From NCBI RefSeq assembly GCF_032854445.1, contig NC_088305.1, forward strand, positions 15,133,606 to 15,193,605: DNA of 60,000 bases. The letters run 5' to 3'. Position 1 is the stretch's first letter; every line of letters starts with the position of its first letter. The notes under the pieces are model-generated. The model ran no database searches and had not been told where the DNA came from. It was given only the letters and a program-made list of their open reading frames with translations. A program made the position numbers and the translations under genes. Positions 35,995 to 48,500 of the stretch are shown here, piece by piece. Source of the DNA: Liolophura sinensis. Taxonomy: Eukaryota > Mollusca > Polyplacophora > Chitonida > Chitonidae.

Positions 35995-36003
35995 GTGAGT
36001 AAG

Positions 36004-38177
36004 CCAGGGCAATAGGATACAAAGGTAGAGTACACATTTCCCCTTATTGATTAACATCGTTGTTGTGCATGTTTCGATTTCCTTGATAAATCATCTATCA
36101 ACATGGCTGAAAAAGGTTGACAGGCGAAACTTGATAGCCGTGCAAAATGATACATCTACAGTTTGACAGGAAGGCCATTTTATGCCAATGTATTTTTATC
36201 TTGTGTTTGTAATTAACACTCCAGTCATGTTGTGTATGTATGCACGTTTTGTTGAGCAGAAAAAGTAATAATCCCACATATAGGAGAAAATGCAGACTGA
36301 CACTTATGCTTAAGGACGTCTACTTACACTAATACACGGACTAGTTTATTGTTTTACACAGGCACAAAGTCTTTCTATTTGATATTACCTATTTGATTTT
36401 CTCTTAACGCCTAAACCCCATACGCGTGTGTCCAATCAATTGCAAAAGATATTTGTCAGAGAATGATCTGTTAATGTCAAAGAATTGGGTTGAGCTTCTA
36501 ACAAAGACGTGTAAAACGGTGTCATCAGATGAATAGAACTTAAGGGTATAATATGGACACACTGCATGTGCAAGAACTGAATTTCCATTCTTTGAAAACT
36601 GTGCACATAAACGGTGACAGGGAGTTCTTATATGGCCCTAGCCTGTTCTTACTTCACTTTTTCACAAATTATAATATCTTAAATTCCATCTTAATCTTAT
36701 ACAAACCAAATAAATGAATAAATGATCAAATTTTTACAATTCTGTAAGATGAAATAGTTAACAATTTTAGCATCAGATATAGGCATACGTTAGTGACTTG
36801 TAATAATGACCTTAATTTGTTGCTAAGTAACAGGAGTCATATAACAAGGCTTTAGTATGACATTATTATATATCTGACAAAACGGGTGATAGAGGTCAGG
36901 AGTTCAGGCAAAATGGAGATGATGCCACATGCACAGATGCTACAACACGAAAAGTGCTATGTATACAGACAAACTAAAACATGGTTCTGTTAAATAAGGT
37001 TGTATTAACGCACAGTTGTAGATACGGCAATACAAGTCCATTACAGATAAAACAACGTGTGTTAAGTGACAACTGCAGCAATCGTTTGCAATAAAAAAAA
37101 GATTCTTGATGGTGGATCTTGCACCTTTCAATATACTGAATGTAAGCTAGCTGATACCGCTCCATCATAATTGTGGTACAAGTTACCAGTATGATACAAA
37201 GGTTGGCATATAGCTAGTGCTATCCAAATACAAGCCAATCGACCACACTCAATTTGCACTGATCCTGGTACTACATTGGTCAGGCTCCTAACTGTTGTTT
37301 TCAGCTCAATCACTGCACTCACTGATAGCCTAGGAGTGACCTCAAAACCCAGGAATGACCATGTATTCACACATGCAAGTCATCAGCTCCAACCCTCTCA
37401 GTCGCATGCCTCGTTGACAGCAAGTGCGATGAAAGACTTATTGACGAACAGACAGGAGCTTATAAACATTGAACGGGCATTGTGGTGTACAGAGAATGGA
37501 AGGAAGCAGTACTGATTTTGCAGATGCGACTCCAAGCATCGGTGCTGTCATTTGATCTGTCCATCAATAAAACTTTTAAGTGCCACAAGCAATTATCTAC
37601 GGAGCGCATCATCCAGAAACAGTAACGAAGCCCTAATAAAACCCATGCATTTGAACTTTCGGCCATACAGACTCTCATGCAATTAAACGCTGACATTAGA
37701 GTATGTGACACAAGTGCAGATCGAGTTAAATTCTACTTTGTAGGTACAGCTAGACTTATCATATCTCCTTATCAAACAGCTACGATGTCATCTTCTAGCT
37801 GTCATAAAGTGTCCAGACACAATCTATACACGTAATGTTGTAGTTTCATACACCAATAATATTGTTTGATTTGATAATAGAATCTATATGCGCAGCATGT
37901 CTAAGGGAGTAAAATATAGTTAAGGGGTTTAATTGTCAAGAAATTGCAAAAAAAAATTTTGTATCTACTGGCATGACCAGTGCTGATGAACTACTATCAT
38001 GACAATAGGCTAGAGCACAAATAAGGAGACATATCAATTAATGATGTCATTTTACATGAAGGATACTAAGCAGAACCTTAATCATGCAGCTTAAGGATTC
38101 AGAAAGCACGAACATCATTTAGGAGAATACCCGTAAGAATAAATGATTGAATAATTCTTTGAAGCTTTTGTGTATAT
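36004..38177. other. AT-rich single-copy DNA, no gene assigned
   Basis: Unique sequence. The part 37250-37720 is less AT-biased and carries frames on both strands (37128-37370 minus, 37276-37515 plus, 37460-37711 minus), all under 85 codons and without recognised domains. Confidence 0.5.
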
Positions 38178-38255
38178 AAATGTATGTTTGGGGTTTAATT
38201 ACATCAGAGTCAACAATTTTTCAATTATCTGAAGAAGGCAAAGAAACCTTTTATA
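38178..38255 (-). mobile_element. Diverged 3' fragment of SINE-like family B or C
   Basis: TGTATGTTTGGGGTTTAATT, AGTCAACAATTTTTCAATTA and AAGGCAAAGAAACC match the shared 3' segment with several changes. No body remains. Confidence 0.6.
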
Positions 38256-39411
38256 CACGCAAAAAAAAAACAAAAAAACATAGCAACACCAACTACATTA
38301 GTTTCTATCAACCTCCACATGAAAAAGCCACAGCAATGCAATAATGTGGTCAGCTCAATATTGGTTTCCTGCATCAAAGACAAGACGAATAGAAAAAAAT
38401 TTAACGCAGGAAACTGAAGACGCTTAAAATGAACAAAGAGCCCTGCAAGACTTAAGTTAATTATACCGAAACTCTACTAACCCAGAATTAGACTAATACT
38501 TGTATGTGACAAAAAAATATCAAAGAAATTGTACGGGTACTTGTACGAGATGTGCAAAGCCAGAAGTTCAATCTCCACAAACAAAACAACAGCCTTCAAG
38601 ACAATCTTCGAGCTGTGAGCAAACCTTTGAAATGTTGAGAGGACATAATTTCCAACACTCAAAGAAAGAATTTGTTTACTTAAGAAGGAACTCAAAGAAA
38701 TTGCGCAGAAACATAACTGTGCCTGTATCTTTAATACTAGATAGAAATATAATTGTGCCTGTATCTTCAACACTACATAGAAACTATGTCGAAACTTTTA
38801 CAGCATACGCCTATTTAAGACAATTCAGGACATCTTTTAAGCTGACATCTGTTGTGACATGTATAATTTAGACGATCTATAAAAAACCTAGATTGATGGT
38901 TCACCAGAATTAAGTCCAATTATCTGTCAAAATTTTGTGCAGTAACTTGAAATATTAAACTGTGGTATATTACACAAGGGTAAAAAAAAAAACAGCCTAT
39001 GTGCCAAAGCAGAAATCTTCTGTAAAAACTGCAGATATAAAAACCATCATCATACACTCTTTACAAAAAAATGTACAATCAATCTTTCAAGGAGCAGTTT
39101 GTAAAAATAAAGAATCTTTGAACTCCTGGAAAAACAGATAGACATACAACTAGACATACATAAAAACAACCATGTACTTTGTCTATAATTGTATATACAT
39201 ACAGAACATTTGAATAGAATCTCTGGTCATGCGGTAAAAAAGTATGGCTGGTTCAGGGAGCAATATGCTAAATATCAGCTGGCAGCCAGTAATGGCTTTA
39301 TAAGCTACTGTTCTTCTGTGACACATAATACATTACATATACATCTATCTCCCATGCAATCCCTGCCTCTAGTTTGTTGACCGGAACCAATAACACAGTT
39401 GGTGTCCACTT
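38256..39411. other. AT-rich single-copy DNA, no gene seen
   Basis: Unique sequence with many A-runs. The 123-codon frame at 38500-38871 has no recognised domain and overlaps a 98-codon frame on the other strand. A short local duplication (GTGCCTGTATCTTTAATACT and GTGCCTGTATCTTCAACACT, 38719-38776) explains its internal similarity. Confidence 0.5.
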
Positions 39412-39713
39412 CAGGAGCTGTAGATCCTGGGTCAATCCTGGGTTGAGTCACACCTAACACTTTAAAAGAGGAAGTTTAGCTCTCAGCATGAAGGGGATAG
39501 TGCAACGACTGGTTGACCCGTAGGGGTATAATGGCTTGGGTGGGGCACTTACTTGCCTTTGGTAAGGCATTTTAGTAAAGCAGCACTAGACAAAAGAGCG
39601 GTGGAAATCTGTCCTGTGACAAAGAGGCACATACCATGCACTTTAAGGATTCCTTCGTCGTCACAGGACTGAAAAATTGTTAAGTACGTTAAACCCCAAG
39701 CACTCACTCTAGG
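39412..39713 (+). mobile_element. SINE-like family B, 5'-truncated copy
   Basis: Plus strand: TGTAGATCCTGGGTCAATCC, TGGGTTGAGTCACACCTAAC, GACTGGTTGACCCGTAGGGG, AAAGCAGCACTAGACAAAAG, GGAAATCTGTCCTGTGACAA, AAGGATTCCTTCGTCGTCAC, ACTGAAAAATTGTTAAGTAC, AAACCCCAAGCACTCACTC. It retains the B-box-side region but not the A box. Confidence 0.9.
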
Positions 39714-40641
39714 TTGTTATTTATGTTTCCCTACTGCTAAAACTGGCTGTTATGTTACATCTTGTGTGTAAAATGACTACAGAAGTGGGTCATGGAATCC
39801 CTAAAGGTTTTACCTGCAGCACAGAGCATGTACAGCTTGGTATATAGGCCGTTGTCCTCTAGGTACTGAAGCAGGTCTACTGGGATTTACTGGCCCATTA
39901 ACTAGCCTGTCAGCAAGCCAAAGAAAAGGAATAAAGCCAGCTGATAATCAATAATGTATTCTATTAATTTTTCATATCTGTATCTATCCAAAAGCTATCG
40001 GTGGCAGATATCTCTTCAATGTAACTGGTGTATCATTCATTGTAGCAGTGATGTGATACAAATGGCATCCGCATGCAATTTACATGATCCACAAAGAGTA
40101 CTCAGTGAGATAAAATTTATTCATTACTTAAAAATCTGTCATCAGTATGGAAATTTCAAAAGCATTAAGGTATTTTTTTAACTTCAATTTATTGTTATCC
40201 ATGCAGCAGCCGGGGTTTATAGCAATAGGGCAGAAACTGCAATTAATCATCACCTGTCACCAGGCATAAGTATGTGACAATTAAACCTGAATTTTGATTT
40301 TATTTAGATTTAAGCATGCAACTGAAGTGAGAGAGAGCTGAATTAGAACATGTAACCCCCATTGCATATTTTGATTAAAGGCCTGCACAACCATAGATCT
40401 CTAGGACACCCCCTATTAGCCCAGTCAGCACGGCTAAGCTCACAGTATACATGTATTTATGTGTACCAGCAACTGAAGCTAATTCGTCATTTTCGGTTTA
40501 TTCCCAAACTTGTCTAACGCAATAAATTTCCCTCTATCCCTTACCGGGAATTGGGCAAGTGCCGATCTGCCAACGTTCTTGCCTTTAATTATGTGAAAAA
40601 CAGCCAGTGTCCTTCACAAGAGCCTGGTAATTTGCATATTT
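39714..40641. other. Single-copy DNA, nothing recognised
   Basis: Unique sequence between family B copies. A 75-codon frame at 39954-40181 shows no recognisable feature. Confidence 0.55.
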
Positions 40642-40815
40642 GAGTGAGTGAGTGAGGGAGTGAGGGAGTGAGTGCTTGGGGTTTAACGTCATGCTCAATG
40701 ATTTGATATTATATGACGATGAAGGAATCCTTTAGGGTGTATGTGATGTACCTCCTTGTTGCAGGACTGCTCTTTTATCTAGTGCTGCTTCACTGAAACG
40801 ACTTATCAAAGGAGT
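40642..40815 (-). mobile_element. SINE-like family B, 3' half only
   Basis: Plus strand: a (GAGT)n/(GAGG)n tail at 40642-40674, GCTTGGGGTTTAACGTCATG, ATGACGATGAAGGAATCC, TTTTATCTAGTGCTGCTTCA, CTGAAACGACTTATCAAAGG. The head half is missing. Confidence 0.9.
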
Positions 40816-40918
40816 GTTCATGCAAATTAAGTGCTCAATATTATTGATATGTATGGCATTTTAGAAGACAATTAAGTGATCTCTTTCAGAGATTATTATA
40901 ATATGTTCAACATATAAC

Positions 40919-41195
40919 GAGGAGCCTCCATGACTCAGTTGGTTACCGCGCTAGTGCAGTGTAATGACCCAGAAGCCCCTCACCAATGCGGTCGCTGTGA
41001 GTTCAAGTCCAGCTCATGCTGGTTTCCTCTCTGGCCGTACGTGGGAAGGTCTGGCAGCAACCTGCGAATGGTCGTGGGTTTCCCCCCGGGCTGTGCCCGA
41101 TTTCCACCCACCATAATGCTGGCTGCCGTCGTATAAGTGAAATATTTCTCAGTATGGCGTAAAACACCAATCAAATAAATAAATAAATACATCAA
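40919..41195 (+). mobile_element. SINE-like family A, full-length copy with tRNA-like head
   Basis: Starts with a tRNA-like head: A-box-like TGACTCAGTTGG (40931-40942, one mismatch to TRGCNNAGYNGG) and B-box-like GTTCAAGTCC (41001-41010). The body follows (AGCTCATGCTGGTTTCCTCT, GTACGTGGGAAGGTCTGGCA, CCACCATAATGCTGGCTGCC), then the 3' segment (AAGTGAAATATTTCTCAGTA, GGCGTAAAACACCAATCAAA) and an (AATA)n tail. RNA polymerase III-type transcription is expected from the boxes. It is the reference copy for family A here. Frames across it on both strands are not genes. Confidence 0.92.
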
Positions 41196-42545
41196 CATAT
41201 AATGCACCTTTTAAACAGCTACATGTAACCTTGCAAGCTTTGCATTTTATACCTAAATAAGGCCCTTAGTGGAGGCTGAGCTGGCTTTACACAAAGCAAC
41301 AATAACCCAAAACTAACCTGACACCTAAACCTAATTCAATCGTACATTTGTGCCACAGTCTGACTTCTGGCAATCTTAATAAGATGGCACCTACATTTGT
41401 GTAGTATTTGAGTTGATCCGCTTAAATGGTCTGTGCATCTATTGACCCTGATCTGCTCTGACTTAACCCATCAGAAAAATTTCCCTTGGGTTCCACCTTT
41501 TCCAGGTTAGCTATGATAATCTCTTCCAATATTTATGGGACGCCAGCTAAAAAGGTGCACAGGTTGGTAATCAGGCTGACGCCCAGTCTAGGGGAACATG
41601 TTCGTAAACAACGTGACAGCTAGCTCTCTGATCTATTTCCTCGCAACCAAATTCTGTTTTCGTTTCATTTCCTATAGCTACTGCATGCAATATTTGAGAA
41701 GACAAGAAAAAGCATGAAAACTGCTCTAAGAACAAAAAAATTCTGATAGATGTCTTTTTGCAGATCAGTTTCCAACTAATCAGACTGAATGCATGTCAGT
41801 GAACTCTGAAGAGAGCCCTGTATTCAGGCAGAATTGGGCTACATACATGTACCTGGCCCAATATCTGACCTCAATCAGTGATTGTGAGAGTTGGACAGAT
41901 TTGCTGACATCATCCCAATCACAACACCGAGTGAACAATTACACAAACTGACCAGCCAGCTCGGCCTGCAGAAATGCAACCAGATCAAGGTATCTCCAAC
42001 AGATTATACAACTCCCTACATCGCTTGGAACAATTTGGCACAAACTTCTGAGGCACGATCAACTCTAGATCAACTGTAGTCAGTTTTTTGATGAGCTGTT
42101 CACATTTTCTGGAAGGCAATTTCACACAGATCATTGCTCTACCTTGCTAACATGTGGAATTAGAAGTAATGAAACCAAACAAGCTGGCTTAAATGTGTAC
42201 CATGCAGGCAATTACATGGACTTGGCAATTACATGGACTGAATTCTATGTCCTTGTAGGATACAACGACTCCATGCTGACACGAATACTGAAACATTATT
42301 GGGAAAGGAAAAAAACAACTTTTCCCACATTATCGCACTACTTCGCCTTACTTAAGAATTGTTAGCTAAAAATGAGGATGTATAAAAGGTGAGAGCAAAT
42401 TTTGACCAGTAATATAATTATACTGCCTTAATTTCCACATAAACAGTTCAGGATAAACAAACAAAAGGCAGTGTATCTCAAGACTTTCATCATCTTTTTG
42501 TCTGCCTGATGATTTTATGGTTTATTTGAATGCCGTTACAGCAAA
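41196..42545. other. Single-copy DNA, no gene seen
   Basis: Unique sequence. A small direct duplication of GGCAATTACATGGACTT lies at 42207-42240. Frames are under 75 codons without recognisable motifs. Confidence 0.55.
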
Positions 42546-42756
42546 AATACATTTACTACTTCATTTGTGTTATACGCCATACGCAAGAATATTTCACTTG
42601 TACGACAGTGGCAAGAGTTAATGTGGGAAGAAACTGGGTCCTGGGGAAATCCACGACCATCTGCAGGTACCTGGCAGACCTTCCCAGGTATGGCCGGAGA
42701 GGAAGCCAACACGAGCTGGACATGAACTCACGGCTAAGTCACACTGATGAGAGGCT
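42546..42756 (-). mobile_element. SINE-like family A copy, tail missing
   Basis: Plus strand: TTATACGCCATACGCAAGAA, TATTTCACTTGTACGACAGT, AATCCACGACCATCTGCAGG, GGCAGACCTTCCCAGGTATG, GAGAGGAAGCCAACACGAGC, TGAACTCACGGCTAAG. The 79-codon plus and 76-codon minus frames overlapping it are not genes. Confidence 0.88.
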
Positions 42757-43172
42757 TTCGGGCAAGTAATTTCAAATGCTTCAAGATATATTTGGCTATA
42801 TAGCATCATAAGCTTAATTGTATTACAAAAAGAAACAGGCACTGTCAACTTTTCCAGACTTCAGATAATACTAGAAGTATTGGAATGACTGATATTACAA
42901 CTATTAAAGAAAAATGTAGGAATGGTAAATTAACATAAGATGCATATAAACAAGAAGAGTACACGTAGGAGAGTGCAGGTTAACTGTTCACAGATGTCCT
43001 TTACGTATATCCATTCTACAAAAGAGAACAGGAGGGGTTAGTATAACTTTCCCAATTTTTATGTGTAAAAGCTGCTATAATTTTATCAAAACATGGAAAA
43101 TACTACAGAAAGTGGCAAAAACATTTTATGAAAAAGTTTGATACTACTGACATACTTGTCCTTGTTTTTTGG
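42757..43172. other. AT-rich single-copy DNA, nothing recognised
   Basis: Unique sequence leading into the inverted repeat and the 38/40-bp array. Confidence 0.6.
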
Positions 43173-43257
43173 GGGGGATTCCATGACAGAATTGTGTGGC
43201 CACGGATGCCAAATTTGACAAAACTTAAAAATGCACAATTCTGTCATGAAATCCCCC
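43173..43257. repeat. Inverted repeat (24-nt arms) at the array edge
   Basis: Bases 43173-43196 are the reverse complement of 43234-43257 with one mismatch, around a 37-bp loop. The right arm is part of the first unit of the 38/40-bp array, so the left arm is an inverted fragment of that unit. Transcribed or single-stranded, it would fold into a strong hairpin. Confidence 0.92.
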
Positions 43258-43884
43258 ATGGTTCATGGCCACACAATTCTGTCATGGAATCCCCAATGGT
43301 TCATGGCCACACAATTCTGTCATGGAATCCCCAAATTGGTTCATGGCCACACAATTCTGTCAAGGAATCCCCAATGGTTCATGGCCATGCACTTCTGTCA
43401 TGGAATCCCCAAATTGGTTAATGGCCACACAATTCTGTCATGGAATGTCCAATGGTTCATGGCCAAACGATTCTGTTATGGAATCCCCAAACTGGTTCAT
43501 GGCCACACAATTCTGTCATGGAATCCCCAATGGTTCATGGCCACTCAATTCTGTCATGGAATCCCCAATGGTTCATGGCCACACAATTCTGTCATGGAAT
43601 CCCCAAATTGGTTCATGCCCACACAATTCTGTCAAGGAATCCCCAATGGTTCATGGCCATACACTTCTGTCATGGAATCCCCAAATTGGTTAATGGCCAC
43701 ACAATTCTGTCATGGAATGTCCAATGGTTCATGGCCAAACGATTCTGTTATGGAATCCCCAAACTGGTTCATGGCCACACAATTCTGTCATGGAATCCCC
43801 AATGGTTCATGGCCACACAATTCTGTCATGGAATCCCCAATGGTTCATGGCCACACAATTCTGTCATGGAATCCCCAATGGTTC
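43231..43884. repeat. 38/40-bp minisatellite, about 17 copies
   Basis: The unit contains CACAATTCTGTCATGGAATC, CCCAATGGTTCATGGC. Copies with CCCAAATTGG are two bases longer. A variant pair (TGGAATGTCCAATGG and GGCCAAACGATTCTG) occurs at 43441 and again at 43713, a 272-bp higher-order copy. Plus-strand frames of up to 245 codons cross it because the units are stop-free and change frame; the peptides (SWPHNSVMESP, MVHGHTILSWNPQ) simply cycle. No gene is inferred. Confidence 0.96.
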
Positions 43885-44550
43885 AAACAATGTCCAGTAA
43901 GCTTTCCATCTTTAGCCAGGTGGCTTATGTTAGTTCTACCAGGATCATCAGCATTCTATGGTCGTTAGCAGCGGAAGTCTCAGCGCTGGCCCTGCAGTGT
44001 GTTTTACTTTGCACTGATTTATTGATCTGACCATTAGTGCGTGGCATCTGCCTGTTGTCCAGTTTCTCTGCCGGAAGCTCCTGGTGAATTATTAACACTA
44101 GCCTTTTGCCAGCTTCATTTTACGGCCAGACAATTGCTACAGCCACTTTTACAGTCTTTGTTCCTTTTTTTTTTCATTATTTCCATTATGTTAATTTCAT
44201 GTGGTTATATATAAAGGACAAAAAAGGAACTAATTATGAGAACCCACCTATAACATGCACATGAAAGGTAACAGCATCATTTTTCTTTCTTTTTGGCTTA
44301 CTTCTTTTTACAGCTGTAGGCAATAATAATTATACAAACATTAAGTAAATAGTATTAATTACGATATGATTTAACAAGTTTCTTAAATTTGCAAAAAAAT
44401 ATGTGGCACGAAAAACCACAGTCTAATTTACTCCATGCTAGTTGCACTTGATGATTAAAAAAAATCCTTGAGGTTCGTACATTTCAAAACTCAGGTAAGA
44501 TTTTGATAGGAACCAACTTTCAGGAATGTAAATGCACAGTTGATACATGT
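43885..44550. other. AT-rich single-copy DNA, nothing recognised
   Basis: Unique sequence after the array, with T-runs near 44165 and 44280. No gene or RNA recognised. Confidence 0.6.
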
Positions 44551-44787
44551 ATTTATTTGATTGGTGTTTTACGCCGCACTCAAACATATTTCACTTATAC
44601 AACAGCAGCCACAATTGTGGTGGGTGGAAATGACCATCTGCAGGTTGCTGGAAGGTCTTTCCATGTATGACCAGAGAGGAAGCCAGCACGAGCTGGACTT
44701 ACACTCACAGCGAATGCATTAGTGAGAGACTCTTGGGTCATTACCCTGCGCTAGCGCGCTAACCAACTGAGCCATGGAGGCCCCCGA
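44551..44787 (-). mobile_element. SINE-like family A, full-length copy with tRNA-like head
   Basis: Plus strand: TTTATTTGATTGGTGTTTTA, CGCCGCACTCAAACATATTT, GACCATCTGCAGGTTGCTGG, GAGGAAGCCAGCACGAGCTG, ACTCACAGCGAATGC, GGGTCATTACCCTGCGCTAG and CCAACTGAGCCATGGAGGCC. On the minus strand the A box reads TGGCTCAGTTGG (44763-44774), an exact match to TRGCNNAGYNGG. The B box is altered (GTGTAAGTCC). Body slightly shortened relative to 40919-41195. Confidence 0.92.
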
Positions 44788-45529
44788 TATATGTTTTAAT
44801 GCTATACATCAACGCCTCCAGCCAAACAGCATTTCAAACGTCCTCATCATTAATAAGCAAGTGTTTATGAGGGAAATGATTGCGCTATACAAAACAGTTT
44901 TTTATCTGTTCTAGTGCACTTCAATAAGCAAGTATGTGTTTATCTAGAAATATTGCCATGTTTTTTGTAATCATTTTCCAGCATGTCTTCAGGCTAAAAC
45001 CAAGCCCAGATTCCATGGAGTTTCAATCCCCTTCAACATGCACTTCAGGTGATCATAGTCTCTTAATACTACATGGCGTTGTCAGCACATCATCTCCTAT
45101 GATGGAGTCCACCCGCCACCATGAGCCTTATGGGGCCAGGTGAGGCATCGTTAGGCTCCAGGGTTTGATGTTTTCTGTCAGGGCGTTCCCGACTATATAC
45201 AGTGACTTGATATATATTCATGGGCCTGGCTTAGATGTTTGAACAGCTTCTCTCGATACTTTTAAAGTGCTCAAATGCGTACACAAACCTCTGTGTGTAT
45301 ATTATAATGATCAATGTGGACATAACTGTATGGGTATTAAATCCACTAATGGCAGAGGCAACAGCCTGCACATCGTTCAAGTACAGCACTTAAACACCGC
45401 ACCGCAGTGTAGTGTTGCACATGCATGTATGCATGCAGGTATAAAATGTGCCCGTACAAACATGATTCTACAAGACGAAAGAATGATGCAGGTATGCAAA
45501 TAGGTGTCTATGCAAAAAATGCTCACGAC
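44788..45529. other. Single-copy DNA, no gene seen
   Basis: Unique sequence between a SINE and the 37-bp array. Frames at 44934-45143 and 45267-45503 have no recognised domain. Confidence 0.55.
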
Positions 45530-48500
45530 ACTGTCTGATTCTACTTCTGTTCACAATACATGACAAACTGTCAGATTCTATTTCTGTTCACAATACACAG
45601 CAAACTGTCAGACTCTACTTCTGTTCACATTACATGGCAAACTGTCAGATTCCACTTCTGTTCACAATACATGGCAAACTGTCAGATTCTACTTCTGTTC
45701 ACAATACATGGCAAACTGTCAGATTCTACTTCTGTTCACAATACATGACAAACTGTCAGATTCTACTTCTGTTCACAATACATGGCAAACTGTTCAGATT
45801 CTATTTCTGTTCACAATACATGGCAAACTGTCACATTCTACTTCTGTTCACAATACATGGCAACTGTCAGATTCTATTCTACTTCTGTTCACAAATACAT
45901 GGCAAACTGTCAGATTCTACTTCTGTTCACAATACATGACAAACTGGTCAGATTCCACTTCTGTTCACAATACATGGCAAACTGTCAGATTCTACTTCTG
46001 TTCACAATACATGGCAAACTGTCAGATTCTACTTCTGGTTCACAATACATGACAAACTGTCAGATTCTACTTCTGTTCACAAATACATGGCAAACTGTCA
46101 CATTCTATTTCTGTTCACAATACATGGCAAACTGTCACATTCTACTTCTGTTCACAATACATGGCAAACTGTCAGATTCTATTCTACTTCTGTTCACAAT
46201 TCATGGCAAACCGTCAGATTCTATTTCTGTTCACAATACATGGCAAACTGTCACATTCTACTTCTGTTCACAATACATGGCAAACTGTCAGATTCTATTT
46301 CTGTTCACAATACATGGCAAACTGTCACATTCTACTTCTGTTCACAATACATGGCAAACTGTCAGATTCTACTTCTGTTCACAATACATGACAAACTGTC
46401 AGATTCTACTTCTGTTCATAATACATGGCAAACTGTCAGATTCTATTTCTGTTCACAATACATGGCAAACTGTCACATTCTACTTCTGTTCACAATACAT
46501 GGCAAACTGTCACATTCTACTTCTGTTCACAATACATGGCAAACTGTCAGATTCTACTTCTGTTCACAATACATGGCAAACTGTCAGATTCTACTTCTGT
46601 TCACAATACATGGCAAACTGTCAGATTCTACTTCTGTTCACAATACATGGCAAACTGTCAGACTCTACTTCTGTTCACAACACATGACAAACTGTCAGAT
46701 TCTACTTCTGTTCACAATACATGGCAAAACTGTCACATTCTACTTCTGTTCACAATACATGGCAAACTGTCAGATTCCACTTCTGTTCACAATACATGGC
46801 AAACTGTCAGATTCTACTTCTGTTCACAATACATGACAAACTGTCAGATTCTACTTCTGTTCACAATACATGGCAAACTGTCAGATTCTACTTCTGTTCA
46901 CAATACATGACAAACTGTCAGATTCTACTTCTGTTCACAATACATGACAAACTGTCAGATTCTACTTCTGTTCACAATACATGGCAAACTGTCACATTCT
47001 ACTTCTGTTCACAATACATGACAAACTGTCACATTCTACTTCTGTTCACAATACATGGCAAACTGTCACATTCTACTTCTGTTCATAATACACGGCAAAC
47101 ATGGAACTCACTGTCAGGTTCTACTTCTGTTCACAATACATGACAAACTGTCAGATTCCACTTCTGTTCACAATACATGGCAAACTGTCAGATTCTACTT
47201 CTGTTCACAATACATGGCAAACTGTCAGATTCTACTTCTGTTCACAATACATGACAAACTGTCAGATTCTACTTCTGTTCACAATACATGGCAAACTGTC
47301 ACATTCTATTTCTGTTCACAATACATGGCAAACTGTCACATTCTACTTCTGTTCACAATACATGGCAAACTGTCAGATTCTATTCTACTTCTGTTCACAA
47401 TTCATGGCAAACCGTCAGATTCTATTTCTGTTCACAATACATGGCAAACTGTCACATTCTACTTCTGTTCACAATACATGGCAAACTGTCAGATTCTACT
47501 TCTGTTCACAATACATGGCAAACTGTCAGACTCTACTTCTGTTCACAATACATGGCAAACTGTCAGATTCTACTTCTGTTCATAATACACGGCAAACATG
47601 GAACTCACTGTCAGGTTCTACTTCTGTTCACAATACACGGAACTCACTGTCAGATTCTACTTCAGTTCACAATACATGGCAAACATGGAACTCACTGTCA
47701 GGTTCTACTTCTGTTCACAATACATGGCAAACTGTCAGGTTCTACTTCTGTTTACAATACATGGCAAACTGTCAGATTCTACTTCTGTTCACAATACATG
47801 GCAAACTGTCAGACTCTACTTCTGTTCACAATACATGGCAAACTGTCAGATTCTACTTCTGTTCACAATACATGACAAACTGTCAGATTCTACTTCTGTT
47901 CACAATACATGACAAACTGTCAGATTCTACTCCTGTTCACAATACATGGCAAACTGTCAGACTCTACTTCTGTTCACAATACATGACAAACTGTCTGATT
48001 CTACTTCTGTTCACAATACATGGCAAACTGTCACATTCTACTTCTGTTCACAATACATGGCAAACTGTCAGACTCTACTTCTGTTCACAATACATGGCAA
48101 AATGTCAGATTCTACTTCTGTTCACAATACATGACAAACTGTCAGATTCTACTTCTGTTCACAATACATGGCAAACTGTCAGACTCTACTTCTGTTCACA
48201 ATACATGACAAACTGTCAGATTCTACTTCTGTTCACAATACATGACAAACTGTCAGATTCTACTTCTGTTCACAATACATGGCAAACTGTCAGATTCTAC
48301 TTCTGTTCACAATACATGACAAACTGTCAGATTCTACTTCTGTTCACAATACATGGCAAACTGTCAGATTCTACTTCTGTTCACAATACATGGCAAACTG
48401 TCAGACTCTACTTCTGTTCACAATACATGGCAAACTGTCAGATTCTACTTCTGTTCACAATACATGGCAAACTGTCAGATTCTACTTCTGTTCACAATAC

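Noticed and set aside
38500-38871. 123-codon plus frame as a gene
   Set aside because: AT-rich, overlapped by an equally open minus frame, with no domain, start context or exon signal.
40930-41207. Frames of 68 and 75 codons on opposite strands
   Set aside because: They lie inside the full-length family A SINE and recur in other copies (for example 18622-18843).
43128-44030. Frames of 97-245 codons over the 38/40-bp array
   Set aside because: Periodic read-through of a stop-free minisatellite in all three frames.
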